17,115 nucleotides of DNA from contig PLSZ01000679.1 in assembly GCA_003164305.1 (NCBI GenBank), forward strand, positions 210-17,324, in the 5' to 3' direction. The stretch is from Acetobacteraceae bacterium (GTDB lineage: Bacteria > Pseudomonadota > Alphaproteobacteria > Acetobacterales > Acetobacteraceae). The notes under the pieces are model-generated. The model was not told the DNA's origin. It worked only from the letters and a program-made list of their open reading frames with translations, and ran no database searches. Of this stretch, positions 7,495-15,378 are shown piece after piece (position 1 is the first letter of the stretch; every line of letters begins with the position of its first letter). The translations under genes were made by a program, and so were the position numbers.

Positions 7495-9393
7495 ATGATG
7501 ATGATGCAGGGCCCTGAGCTCCACTGGCTGCGTCGGCAGGCCAGCTGGTCCCAGGCCCTGGCCGCATGCGCGCCCGGTGCCGAGGCCTGGACCAATATGT
7601 GCGCGCTCGCCCGCGCCAGGATCGACGCGCTGGAAACCCGCACGCTCGATCGCAAGCAAAGGCGACTGGTGCCGGAGGCCCCCGCGGGTCTGGTCTCGCC
7701 GCCGATCCGTCTCGCCGTGCTGGCGTCCTCCACCGTGGACCATCTGCTGCCGGCCATCCGGGTCGGCGGTCTGCGCCGCGATTTGTGGATCGACATCCAC
7801 ACCCCGGATTACGGCCAGTACACCCAGGCGTTGATGGACCCAACGTCGGAGCTGCACGCGTTCCAGCCGACCGCGGTACTGTTCGCGCTCGACGCGCATC
7901 ATCTGCTGGCCGGCATCGAGCCTGGTGGCGACCCCGCGGCGGTCGAGCAACGCATCGCCCGCATCGGTGAGGACCTCGCGGCGCAATGGGTCCGCGCCCG
8001 GCAGGCGTTTCAGTGCCAGGTGTTGCAACAAACCGTGCTACCGCTGTTTCCCCCGCTGTTCGGCGGCAATGAGCATCGCCTCCCCGGCTCCCAGTACTGG
8101 GCTGTCCAGCAACTGAACGACACGCTGCGGCAACGGGCGGATGCCGAGGGCGTGGACCTGCTGTCGCTGGACGCCCAGATCGCGGCGGATGGGCTGGGCG
8201 GCTGGCACGATCCGGCGCTGTGGCATCGCGCCAAACAGGAAATTCACCCACTGGCGGCGCCGGTGTACGGCGATCTGGTGGCCCGGCTGCTGGCGGCGTC
8301 TCTGGGCCGGTCGGCGAAGGCGCTGGTGCTCGACCTCGACAACACGTTGTGGGGCGGCGTGATCGGCGACGACGGCCTGGAAGGCATCAAACTCGGTCAG
8401 GGCAGCGCACTGGGCGAGGCGTTCGTCGCCTTCCAACGCTACGCCCGCGACCTGAGCAAACGCGGCGTCATCCTGGCCGTCTGCTCCAAGAACGATGAAG
8501 CCAACGCGATCGAACCGTTCGAGAAGCATCCCGATATGGTGCTGAAACGCACTGACATCGCCTGCTTCGTCGCCAACTGGACCGACAAGGCGGAAAACAT
8601 TCGCCAGATCGCCGCGATGCTGAATATCGGCCTCGACAGCCTGGTGTTCGCCGACGACAACCCGGCCGAGCGCGCCATCGTGCGCCGCGAACTGCCGATG
8701 GTCGCCGTGCCGGAATTGCCCGAGGACCCGACGCTGTGGCCGGCCACGCTCGCCGCCGCCGGATATTTCGAATCGTTGCGCCTGACCAGCGAAGACCTGG
8801 AACGCACCGGCCAGTATCAGGCCAATTTAAAACGCGGCAGCCTGATGGCCTCGGCCACCGACCTCGATGGCTACCTGCGAAGCCTGGAGATGCGGGCGTC
8901 GTGGAATCGTTTCGATCGCGTCGGCCAGGCGCGCGTCGTGCAACTGATCAACAAGACGAACCAGTTCAACCTGACGACGCGCCGCGTGACGGACGAGCAG
9001 ATCGCCGCGCTGATCGAGGACGACCGCGCGCTCACCTTGCAAATCCGCCTGACCGATACTTTCGGCGACAACGGTATCATCGCCATCGTCATCGGACTGT
9101 TCGATCCCGGAACGCGTGACATTCGTATCGATACCTGGCTCATGAGCTGCCGCGTACTGGGCCGGCAAATGGAAGAAGAAACCCTGAACCTGGTCGTCCA
9201 ACAGGCTCGTGCTCTGGGCGCCACGCGCCTGATCGGCGTTTACCGGCCGACCGCGAAAAACGGCATGGTGCGCGAGCACTATCGAAAACTCGGGTTCGCC
9301 GAAGCTGGATCGGAAAACGAAACGACCGAATGGACCCTGGCGCTGGACGGCTGGACGCCGCGGCTGACCGCGATCGTCAGTGAGCCCGTCTGA
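7495..9393 (+). CDS. FkbH-like HAD-IIIC protein (glyceryl-ACP synthase type)
   Basis: A 632-residue FkbH-family protein. Characterised FkbH enzymes take a glyceryl group from 1,3-bisphosphoglycerate, remove phosphate, and load it on the pantetheine arm of an acyl carrier protein. An SGNH-like N-terminal region spans about 70-265 (LAVLASSTVDHLLP near 73-86, then WHDPALWHRAKQEIHPL near 237-253). The HAD core follows, with motif I LDLDNTLWGG (D280, D282), motif II CSKND (S331), K365, and motif IV FADDNPAER (D387, D388). A GNAT-like C-terminal region runs from about 430 to the end. All HAD catalytic residues are present. The start is taken at the first of four tandem ATG codons (7495-7506); a frame open to 7294 would translate the tandem repeats. 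The TGA overlaps the next ATG by one base, and an ACP gene follows, matching the family's carrier-protein requirement. Confidence 0.88.
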   Translation: MMMMQGPELHWLRRQASWSQALAACAPGAEAWTNMCALARARIDALETRTLDRKQRRLVPEAPAGLVSPPIRLAVLASSTVDHLLPAIRVGGLRRDLWIDIHTPDYGQYTQALMDPTSELHAFQPTAVLFALDAHHLLAGIEPGGDPAAVEQRIARIGEDLAAQWVRARQAFQCQVLQQTVLPLFPPLFGGNEHRLPGSQYWAVQQLNDTLRQRADAEGVDLLSLDAQIAADGLGGWHDPALWHRAKQEIHPLAAPVYGDLVARLLAASLGRSAKALVLDLDNTLWGGVIGDDGLEGIKLGQGSALGEAFVAFQRYARDLSKRGVILAVCSKNDEANAIEPFEKHPDMVLKRTDIACFVANWTDKAENIRQIAAMLNIGLDSLVFADDNPAERAIVRRELPMVAVPELPEDPTLWPATLAAAGYFESLRLTSEDLERTGQYQANLKRGSLMASATDLDGYLRSLEMRASWNRFDRVGQARVVQLINKTNQFNLTTRRVTDEQIAALIEDDRALTLQIRLTDTFGDNGIIAIVIGLFDPGTRDIRIDTWLMSCRVLGRQMEEETLNLVVQQARALGATRLIGVYRPTAKNGMVREHYRKLGFAEAGSENETTEWTLALDGWTPRLTAIVSEPV

Positions 9394-9614
9394 TGCAATT
9401 CGACCATGTCGGCGTCACCACCGGCGATCTCGCCTCCGGCCGCGCCTTGCTGGAGGGCTCCATCGGCGTGCGCGCCTGGACCGCGGAATTCCGTGACGAG
9501 ATCAACGTGGTGTGGGTGCAGTTCGGCCGTTGCGATACCGGCTTGACCGAACTGATCCAGGCGCCGGGCCATCGTCATCGTTACGCCACACTAGCATCCC
9601 TGGGGACCCCATGA
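9393..9614 (+). CDS. Half-length VOC (glyoxalase-like) protein, probably internally deleted
   Basis: A 73-residue protein whose first 50 residues match the opening of vicinal-oxygen-chelate proteins often found beside fkbH (MQFDHVGVTTGDLASGRALL, with H5 as a likely metal ligand; then WVQFGRCDTG). Full-length proteins of this kind have about 130-150 residues and two beta-alpha-beta-beta-beta units. Here GRCDTGL runs straight into TELIQAPGHRHRY, which resembles the end of the second unit. This suggests an in-frame internal deletion that removed most of the second half and kept the flanking coupling: the ATG overlaps the fkbH stop (TGATG) and the TGA overlaps the ACP start (ATGA). It may still serve to couple translation to the ACP. 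Whether the short protein folds, perhaps as a dimer completing the VOC fold, is unknown. The family call rests on remembered homologues. Confidence 0.65.
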   Translation: MQFDHVGVTTGDLASGRALLEGSIGVRAWTAEFRDEINVVWVQFGRCDTGLTELIQAPGHRHRYATLASLGTP

Positions 9615-9862
9615 CCGATCCGGAACTGTACTCCGCGCTGAACGAAATCTTCCGTCAGGTGCTGGGGGACGACTCGATCGAGTTGAAACCGTCGATGACC
9701 GCCGAGGACGTCGATGGCTGGGACTCGATGAACCACATCTTCATCGTGGTCGAGATCGAGAAGCGCTTCGGCGTGAAGTTCCAGGCCGCCGAAATGGAGG
9801 AGCTGAAGAACGTCGGCGACCTTGCGGCGTTGGTGCGGCAAAAGACCGCCGCTCAGGCCTGA
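9611..9862 (+). CDS. Acyl carrier protein
   Basis: An 83-residue acidic four-helix carrier protein. The phosphopantetheine attachment site is S39 in GWDSMNH, the usual DSL being DSM here, preceded by the ACP-typical stretch MTAEDVDGWDS. The length is standard for a free-standing ACP. It overlaps the VOC remnant by 4 bp (ATGA) and is cotranscribed with the FkbH-like gene, so it is the expected acceptor of the glyceryl unit. There is no acyl-AMP ligase, ketosynthase or polyketide synthase module in the window, so the loaded ACP probably serves a discrete acyltransferase rather than an assembly line. Its stop codon lies in a palindrome shared with the convergent glycosyltransferase gene. Confidence 0.9.
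   Translation: MTDPELYSALNEIFRQVLGDDSIELKPSMTAEDVDGWDSMNHIFIVVEIEKRFGVKFQAAEMEELKNVGDLAALVRQKTAAQA
9853..9862. other. Palindrome carrying the stop codons of two convergent genes
   Basis: TCAGGCCTGA is a perfect 10-bp palindrome. Its right end is the TGA of the ACP gene and its left end, read on the minus strand, is the TGA of the glycosyltransferase gene. The two genes therefore overlap by 10 bp tail to tail, with no room for a terminator between them. Confidence 0.85.
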
Positions 9863-10842
9863 CGTCCGATTGCCGGGATCGCCAGATAGGCGATCCGCTT
9901 CATCTCTTTCCGGCCCCGCGCCACGGAATCCAGAATCAGGCCGCAGAACATCGACAGAAACGACAGCAGCATCAACCCGGTCGCCAGGATCGCCGTGGGA
10001 AACCGTGGCACCAGGCCGGTGCTCAGGAACGTGGTGAAGATCGGTACCGACAGCGCAACCGCCAGCACCGCCAGCAGCAACCCGCACAGCGAGAAGAACT
10101 GCAACGGCCGCTCCTCCTTCACCAGCAGCACGATCATCCGCAGAATGCGCAGCCCATCGCTCCAGGTGCGCAATTTGGAGACGGAGCCGGCGGGACGCTC
10201 CTTATACGGCGTCGGCAGTTCGCCGATCGGCATGCGCAGTGCCAGCGCATGAATCGTCAGTTCCGTTTCCGTTTCGAACCCGGCGGACAAGGCGGGAAAC
10301 GATTTGACGAAGCGGCGCGAGAACACACGATAGCCGGACAGCATATCACTGACCCGGTTGCCGAAAATCCGTTGCACGATTCCGGACAGCAGACGATTGC
10401 CGAACCGGTGGCCCTGCCGGTAAGCGGCGGCGATGTCGGTGACCCGGGCGCCGTTGACCATATCCAGGCAGTGCTCCGTCAGCAGGCGAAGCATCGCGGG
10501 TGCCGACCGCGCGTCGTAGGTATCGTCGCCATCCACCAGAATGTATGCATCCGCCTCGACATCGGCGAACATGCGGCGGACGACGTTGCCTTTGCCCTGC
10601 AACGGTTCATGCCGCACGATCGCTCCGGCGGTCCGGGCCACGCGCGCGGTATTGTCGCTGGAGTTGTTGTCGTAGACGTGAATCGCCGCCTCGGGCAGCG
10701 CGGCGCGAAAATCGGCGATCACTTTCGCGATGGCGACCGCTTCGTTGTGGCAGGGGATCAGCACGGCGATCCGCGGACCAGCCGGAACGATCGCCCCACG
10801 CATCGTTTCGGCCGCGGGATCGGGCTCGGGGGTGGTCAACAT
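9853..10842 (-). CDS. GT2 family glycosyltransferase, polyprenyl-phosphate type
   Basis: A 329-residue family 2 glycosyltransferase of the DPM1/GtrB type, which moves a sugar from a nucleotide donor to undecaprenyl (or similar) phosphate at the inner face of the membrane. The GT-A fold starts at IAVLIPCHNEAVAIAKVI (residues 25-42). DNNSSDNT follows at 58-65 and the metal-binding DGDDTYD at 104-110. Two hydrophobic segments near residues 245-305 anchor it in the membrane, as in GtrB-like proteins. The ATG at 10842 has AAAGGG 7 bases upstream. It lies 31 bp downstream of the GT39-like gene on the same strand, an arrangement resembling ArnC/ArnT or GtrB/GtrC pairs. The sugar is unknown. Confidence 0.87.
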   Translation of the reverse strand: MLTTPEPDPAAETMRGAIVPAGPRIAVLIPCHNEAVAIAKVIADFRAALPEAAIHVYDNNSSDNTARVARTAGAIVRHEPLQGKGNVVRRMFADVEADAYILVDGDDTYDARSAPAMLRLLTEHCLDMVNGARVTDIAAAYRQGHRFGNRLLSGIVQRIFGNRVSDMLSGYRVFSRRFVKSFPALSAGFETETELTIHALALRMPIGELPTPYKERPAGSVSKLRTWSDGLRILRMIVLLVKEERPLQFFSLCGLLLAVLAVALSVPIFTTFLSTGLVPRFPTAILATGLMLLSFLSMFCGLILDSVARGRKEMKRIAYLAIPAIGRQA

Positions 10843-10873
10843 GGCCAGACCCTTTCCCGCCGCGCGATAAACG

Positions 10874-12355
10874 TCAAGGCAGGCGCCAGAGCGTCACGTC
10901 CGGATGCCCCTGGCTGAGCTTCACGAACTGGCCTGGCGACAGCAGCTTCGCCGGAACCAGATGCGCGACCAGCCACATGCGAAGCGCCGGCCGCGGGCCT
11001 TGCCGCTCCACCACCGTCCAGCCGGCGCCCGGCTTCGCGTCGGTGCGCGTGGGGTCGAGGAAAAACAGGTCGCTCGAACCAGCGGGAGAGTCGGTGACCC
11101 GTGCGTCGAGGCCTTTCCACTGGAGCAGCAACGCACAGCGCCGCAACGTTTGCGGATCGGTATGAATCGGCACCGGCTCACGTGCCGCGAGATCGAGCAG
11201 CACATGTTCGCCATACATGAAATCGCGATTATCCACCGACAAAGCCACCAGATTCGCGCCGACCATCAGGACCCCGAGAATCCCCGCCAGGCGCCGCCGG
11301 CCGCGCCGCCACAGGCGTTCCAACGCGATGCCCGAGACCATCGACAGCAACAACGCGGGCAACAGAAAATAGCGAGGATTTAACACCAACATGCTCCACC
11401 ATGCGGCGGAGATCAAAGTCCAGGTGACCGCGAGCGTGACGGCCAGCACCGCCAGCCGCCTCATCGGCGTTGAAAGTTCGCCGCGCCGCATCAGCCAGAC
11501 GGCGAGCGGTACGCCGATCCAGCCAAGAAGGCCAAAATTGTGATTGAACAAAATCATCGTCAGGGGATCGATCGCCGGATGCAGGAGCGGAACCCCCGCG
11601 CCCTGATCGACCCTTCGATCGATCGTAACGTCATGATGGAGCGAGATCGCGGACCGATAAAACAGATCGCCACTCATCCACCAAAGATAGGCGGCCTCCA
11701 GACCGACAACTGCCGCGAACCCGACGCCGATGATGAGATAATTGGCGCGTCGCATGCCGAAACCCGCGAGGAACAGCAGACCGATGGCGACGATCGCGAA
11801 GACCGTGGTCTCTCGCGACAGCATGGCGAGGCCCAGGGAAACGCCGGCCGACAGCAGCAGCCCCCAATGGGGCAGCGATGGTACCGCGGCGGTCCGTTCC
11901 ATCGCGCGGGCGATCAGCGCGAACGCCGTGAGGACGAAGAAAATCTCGGCGACGTCGATATCGGCTATGCTGGAGATCAGAACGAAGCGAGGATTGGTGA
12001 CGACCAGCGCCATGGCGCTCGCCGCTGCCCGCGTTCCAGCGGCGCGCCGCACCCAGAGCGCGGTGACAGCCACGATGCCAATCGCGTAGAGCAGCGATGG
12101 CAGCAGCAAAGCGGGCAGTCCGTCGCCCAGAAGTGCCCGGGCGATCGCGATCGGGATAACCAGCGTGTGCCGCAGCGCCCAGTGATTGGCGCCGAGCCAG
12201 GGGAAATGGGTCAGCCACCCTCCCGCCGCTTCCCAGTAAAGGCTGTCGTCGGACCCGAGAAACCCGACCCAAAAGACATCGACGGCGACCAGAAAACAGC
12301 AAATGGAGGCGATAACCAGGATCGCGGTACCAATGCGCCCAGAGTGTTGGTTCAT
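10874..12355 (-). CDS. GT39-like (ArnT/PMT) membrane glycosyltransferase
   Basis: A 493-residue polytopic membrane protein of the GT-C class. The first helix (about residues 9-32) is followed by an extracytoplasmic loop with SDDSLYWEAA near 35-44, the acidic motif that in ArnT/PMT-type enzymes serves catalysis. LRHTLVIPIA and about nine more helices come next, then a soluble C-terminal domain of roughly 110 residues (from about NRDFMYGEHVLL). Such enzymes transfer sugars from polyprenyl-phosphate carriers to lipids, proteins or glycans on the outer face. The ATG at 12355 (MNQHSGRIG) is preferred over a TTG at 12421, since the extra residues are Cys-rich and would shift the signal anchor; the SD is weak. 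Downstream comes the GT2 gene that could make its lipid-linked donor. No GtrA-like flippase is visible. Confidence 0.8.
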   Translation of the reverse strand: MNQHSGRIGTAILVIASICCFLVAVDVFWVGFLGSDDSLYWEAAGGWLTHFPWLGANHWALRHTLVIPIAIARALLGDGLPALLLPSLLYAIGIVAVTALWVRRAAGTRAAASAMALVVTNPRFVLISSIADIDVAEIFFVLTAFALIARAMERTAAVPSLPHWGLLLSAGVSLGLAMLSRETTVFAIVAIGLLFLAGFGMRRANYLIIGVGFAAVVGLEAAYLWWMSGDLFYRSAISLHHDVTIDRRVDQGAGVPLLHPAIDPLTMILFNHNFGLLGWIGVPLAVWLMRRGELSTPMRRLAVLAVTLAVTWTLISAAWWSMLVLNPRYFLLPALLLSMVSGIALERLWRRGRRRLAGILGVLMVGANLVALSVDNRDFMYGEHVLLDLAAREPVPIHTDPQTLRRCALLLQWKGLDARVTDSPAGSSDLFFLDPTRTDAKPGAGWTVVERQGPRPALRMWLVAHLVPAKLLSPGQFVKLSQGHPDVTLWRLP

Positions 12356-12396
12356 GAAATCGCCGGACCGACAGCACGCCAGGACTGTCGTCTCCA

Positions 12397-12410
12397 GCCG
12401 GCATGCCGGC
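12397..12410. other. Perfect 14-bp palindrome upstream of the GT39-like gene
   Basis: GCCGGCATGCCGGC is fully self-complementary and lies 42-55 bases before the ATG at 12355, in the 163-bp gap after the broken acyltransferase gene. Its position suits an operator or an RNA hairpin, but high GC makes chance palindromes more likely. Confidence 0.45.
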
Positions 12411-12433
12411 GTCGGCCACAAGGCGCCGGCGAT

Positions 12434-12453
12434 GGCCGCCCACCGCGGCGGCC
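12434..12453 (-). other. GC hairpin in the gap after the acyltransferase gene
   Basis: Arms GGCCGCC (12434-12440) and GGCGGCC (12447-12453) with a 6-base loop, 66 bases past the acyltransferase stop on the minus strand. No T-run follows, so at most a weak or Rho-assisted stop signal. Confidence 0.3.
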
Positions 12454-12518
12454 GGCACTCATCCGCGCCGCGGGCTGCATGGCTCGTACGGTATGACCGT
12501 CAGGCATGCATCCCCTGA

Positions 12519-13630
12519 TCAATGAGCGACCACCGGCAGCAGGAGCGCGACTGAATTGAGACGGGCGCGCCACCACCGCTTTGTCTGCTCCACCGGAGGC
12601 CCGAGCAACGCGATCACCAGGAGCGTGAGCCCCACGCCAAGCCATCCGCGCGATGGGGGTAGAAACGACGCGGTCAAATGAAGCAGCGGCATATGGAACA
12701 GATAAGTCGCGAAACTCACCCCGGCGCACCATCGGATCGCGGGCGCGATGGCCGCCAACGGCAGGTAGCGCGCGAACACACGGGCACTTAACAAAATGGC
12801 CGCGACCGCGAGGCCCAGGCACCAGTCGAACCAGAAGACGCGCGCCTGATCGAGTTGATTGAACAGCCAGGGACTGACAACTTTCTGCATGCCGTTAATC
12901 GGCCCGTCGTAGCCACGGTCCGCCAGAACCCAGACGACCATCGCCATGCCCGCGGCCCCGAAGAGCAACGTGATCGCCGGCGCGCGTTGTCTCGGCCAGC
13001 GCCACCGGTGCAGAGCGACGCCCATCAGCCAGATGGGAAGCAAAAGCATGGCTTTGAAACCGCTCAACAGCGCGAACGCCACCAGGAGCACCATGCGGGT
13101 CAAGCCGGGTGGAATGAACAGCCAGGCCGCGAACAGCATATAATACCAGAATTCGGCGCATAGCGACCAAACCACGCCGTTCGACATCGCCTGAACGCTG
13201 ACCCATGTTTCGGAAAGGAAGACCAGCACCGCGCCAATGCGGATGAAGGGGTAATCGATCGGGGCGGTGGAGAAGCCCCGCGGATCGTCCCCAACGTGCG
13301 TCCGATGATCTCGCATGCCACGGTCAACATCATCGCGGGAATTAGCACCGACCAGAGGCGAGCGAGCCGGGCGACCACGAATACGTGGGGCGTTCGCTCT
13401 CTCGTCGCGGCCACGTAGCTGATCACGTAGCCAGACAGCACGAAAAACACGATCACCGCTTCATGCCCCCACCTGGGCGCACGCGGCATGTCGAACAGTG
13501 TCGGTGCATGGTCAATCACAACGAAAAACGCCGCGAGGGCACGTATCAGGTCGAGGAACAGTGACTCGTTGGTGTCGAGCGCGGCTATCGCGGGAACAAT
13601 CGCCGGCTGGGCGGGATTTGGTGTGCCCAT
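12519..13630 (-). pseudogene. Acyltransferase family 3 membrane protein, broken by one frameshift
   Basis: Two overlapping reading frames carry complementary halves of one acyltransferase-3 protein, a family that O-acylates sugars and other extracytoplasmic targets. The 5' half (ATG at 13630, AGGGA upstream) encodes the signature LDLIRALAAFFVVIDH, with the conserved Arg (R30) and catalytic His (H41), then FFVLSGYVISY and RLARLWSVLIPA. After GTIRG the sense moves to the frame one base back (FSTAPIDYPFIRIGAVLVF, then VVWSLCAEFWYYML), ending at 12519. The break falls near the G-run at 13276-13279. One missing base would restore a protein of about 370 residues, the normal family length. A recent mutation, a sequencing error in the homopolymer, or programmed -1 frameshifting are the choices. 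No other lesion is visible, so decay would be young. Confidence 0.8.
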
Positions 13631-13757
13631 GTCTTGGAATTCCCTACAATGGTGCCGACCACGCGGCCAGGCTCATACAGGATGCGGCAACGCCACGCCA
13701 CAACCGTTCGTAGCGGAGCCAATGGTATCAACGCGGTGCCCGATGGTCGCCGGCGGT

Positions 13758-15326
13758 TCAGAACTTCCAGTACAAAAACTCCGACACCCGATTGACCCCC
13801 AGCACGCCCATCGTCATCAGCGCCGCCGTCGCCAGAGCCCATGCCGGAGACAACGACAGGCTCAACCGCGCCGTCACGCCGCGCCACAAATCCAACCGCC
13901 CCGTCGTCGAGAGCCCCGGCATGGTGATCGCCGGCCGCCACTCGCGCATGATTTCCAACGTGTTGGGTGGGATCAGCGCAATCCCCAGCAGCAGCCCGAT
14001 CCACGCGCCAAACACCATCAGCTCGAACACCGCGTCCGGCGAAACCGAGACGCCATGCAGTCCGATCAACCCACCGACGATGTCCCAGCCGGCCCTGACG
14101 GACATCGCGTGAAACCAGGTCAGCGCCACCATCACCACCAGGAACGTCAGGCCCCATGCGATCGGCTTGGTGGTGCGTTGATAGAGGTCGGTGTCCGGCC
14201 AGAGCCTCGGCCGCACCAGCCGCCAGGCGTGATTGATCACCAGGGCAACGCCATGCAGCACGCCGAACAGCAGGAACTGGTTTCCCGCCCCGTGCCACAA
14301 CCCGGACAGGAACATCGTCACCAGCGTCGGCATCGCGACGATCCCGGCGAACGCGCGCCACGCCGTGCGAGTCCCCGCCAGTCCCGGCTTGCCTGCCGCC
14401 GCCCTCCGCCGCGCCACGCCAATGGCCATCGGACTGTAGACATAGGCGGTCAGGAACCGCGTCAGCGTGATATGCCAGCGCGACCAATACTCCACGATGC
14501 TGAGCGCCTTCAGCGGCGAATTGAAATTCATCGGCAGTTTGATGCCGACCATGCGCGCCAGGCCGAGGGCCATCTCGGAATAGCCGCCGAAATCGAAATA
14601 CATTTGCAAGGTGAATCCGACAGCGGCCTCCCACGCGTAAACCAACGAAATTGGAATCCCCTTGGCGGCGTCGGCGAAGATCGGCGCGGCATGATCGGCG
14701 ATGCCGTCCGCCAGCACGACCTTCTTGAACAACCCGATCGCCAGCAGCACGAAACCGATCGCCAGGTTCTCCCAGTCCAACCGGTAATCGGCGGCCTCGA
14801 ATTGCGGCATCATCTCCCGGTGATGCACGATCGGGCCGGCGATCAGATGCGGAAAGAACGTCACGAACAGCACGAAATCGCGGAAGCGGAACTCCTTGAT
14901 GCGTCCCGCGCTGATATCGGCCAGCAACGTCAGTTGCTGAAACGTATAGAACGAAATGCCCAACGGCAGAATCAGCGACCGCCATTGGTAGTTCGCTCCG
15001 GTCGCCGCATCCAGCGTTTCCAGGAAAAACCCGGTGTATTTGTAGTATCCGAGCAATCCCAGATCGACCGCCACCGCCACGCCCAGAAGCCACGACCGCG
15101 CGCGAACGTTATCCGTCCGCGCCATGCGCGTGGCGATCACGTAATTGAACACGATCGATCCCAGCAACAACGGCAGATAGGCGACATTCCACGCGGCGTA
15201 AAAGAACAGCGACGCGGCGATCAGCCAGCATTGCGCGGCCCCCGCTCCGGCGCGCGCGAGCAAGAATGTGCCGGTCAGCACCACCGGCAGAAAGGCGAAC
15301 AGGAACGGGAAGGAATTGAAGATCAT
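13758..15326 (-). CDS. MBOAT family O-acyltransferase (AlgI/DltB-like)
   Basis: A 522-residue multi-helix membrane-bound O-acyltransferase. The start MIFNSFPFLFAFLP is the classic opening of AlgI-type proteins. Further family blocks are GYYKYTGFF (93-101), LPLGISFYTFQQ (120-131), FFPHLIAGPIVH (157-168), DFGGYSEMALGLARMVGIKLP (245-265) and YWSRWHITL (280-288). The invariant catalytic His is H345 in FLSGLWHGAG. These enzymes move acyl groups, in DltB directly from an acyl carrier protein and in AlgI for alginate acetylation, toward sugars outside the membrane. An ACP and its loading enzyme are encoded 4 kb away, giving a plausible donor. The usual SGNH/AlgJ- or DltD-like partner is not in the window. 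The gene has no clear SD site and sits 52 bp after the methyltransferase fusion, likely in the same operon. Confidence 0.9.
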   Translation of the reverse strand: MIFNSFPFLFAFLPVVLTGTFLLARAGAGAAQCWLIAASLFFYAAWNVAYLPLLLGSIVFNYVIATRMARTDNVRARSWLLGVAVAVDLGLLGYYKYTGFFLETLDAATGANYQWRSLILPLGISFYTFQQLTLLADISAGRIKEFRFRDFVLFVTFFPHLIAGPIVHHREMMPQFEAADYRLDWENLAIGFVLLAIGLFKKVVLADGIADHAAPIFADAAKGIPISLVYAWEAAVGFTLQMYFDFGGYSEMALGLARMVGIKLPMNFNSPLKALSIVEYWSRWHITLTRFLTAYVYSPMAIGVARRRAAAGKPGLAGTRTAWRAFAGIVAMPTLVTMFLSGLWHGAGNQFLLFGVLHGVALVINHAWRLVRPRLWPDTDLYQRTTKPIAWGLTFLVVMVALTWFHAMSVRAGWDIVGGLIGLHGVSVSPDAVFELMVFGAWIGLLLGIALIPPNTLEIMREWRPAITMPGLSTTGRLDLWRGVTARLSLSLSPAWALATAALMTMGVLGVNRVSEFLYWKF

Positions 15327-15378
15327 CGCGGCACCGCGCGGAGCATGCGGTGCGAAACGTGTTGATCCGGTTAACGCC

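Noticed and set aside
11540..12496. Plus-strand open frame of 318 codons opposite the GT39-like gene
   Set aside because: Gln/Asp/Arg-rich shadow; the opposite strand encodes regular transmembrane helices.
13585..15093. Minus-strand open frame of 502 codons in another frame of the MBOAT gene
   Set aside because: Arg/Gly/Ala-rich shadow of the MBOAT coding sequence with no hydrophobic helices or motifs.
13488..15365. Plus-strand open frame of 625 codons opposite the MBOAT gene
   Set aside because: Low-complexity Arg/Gln/His/Pro composition, no motif, and the MBOAT frame on the other strand carries all family blocks.
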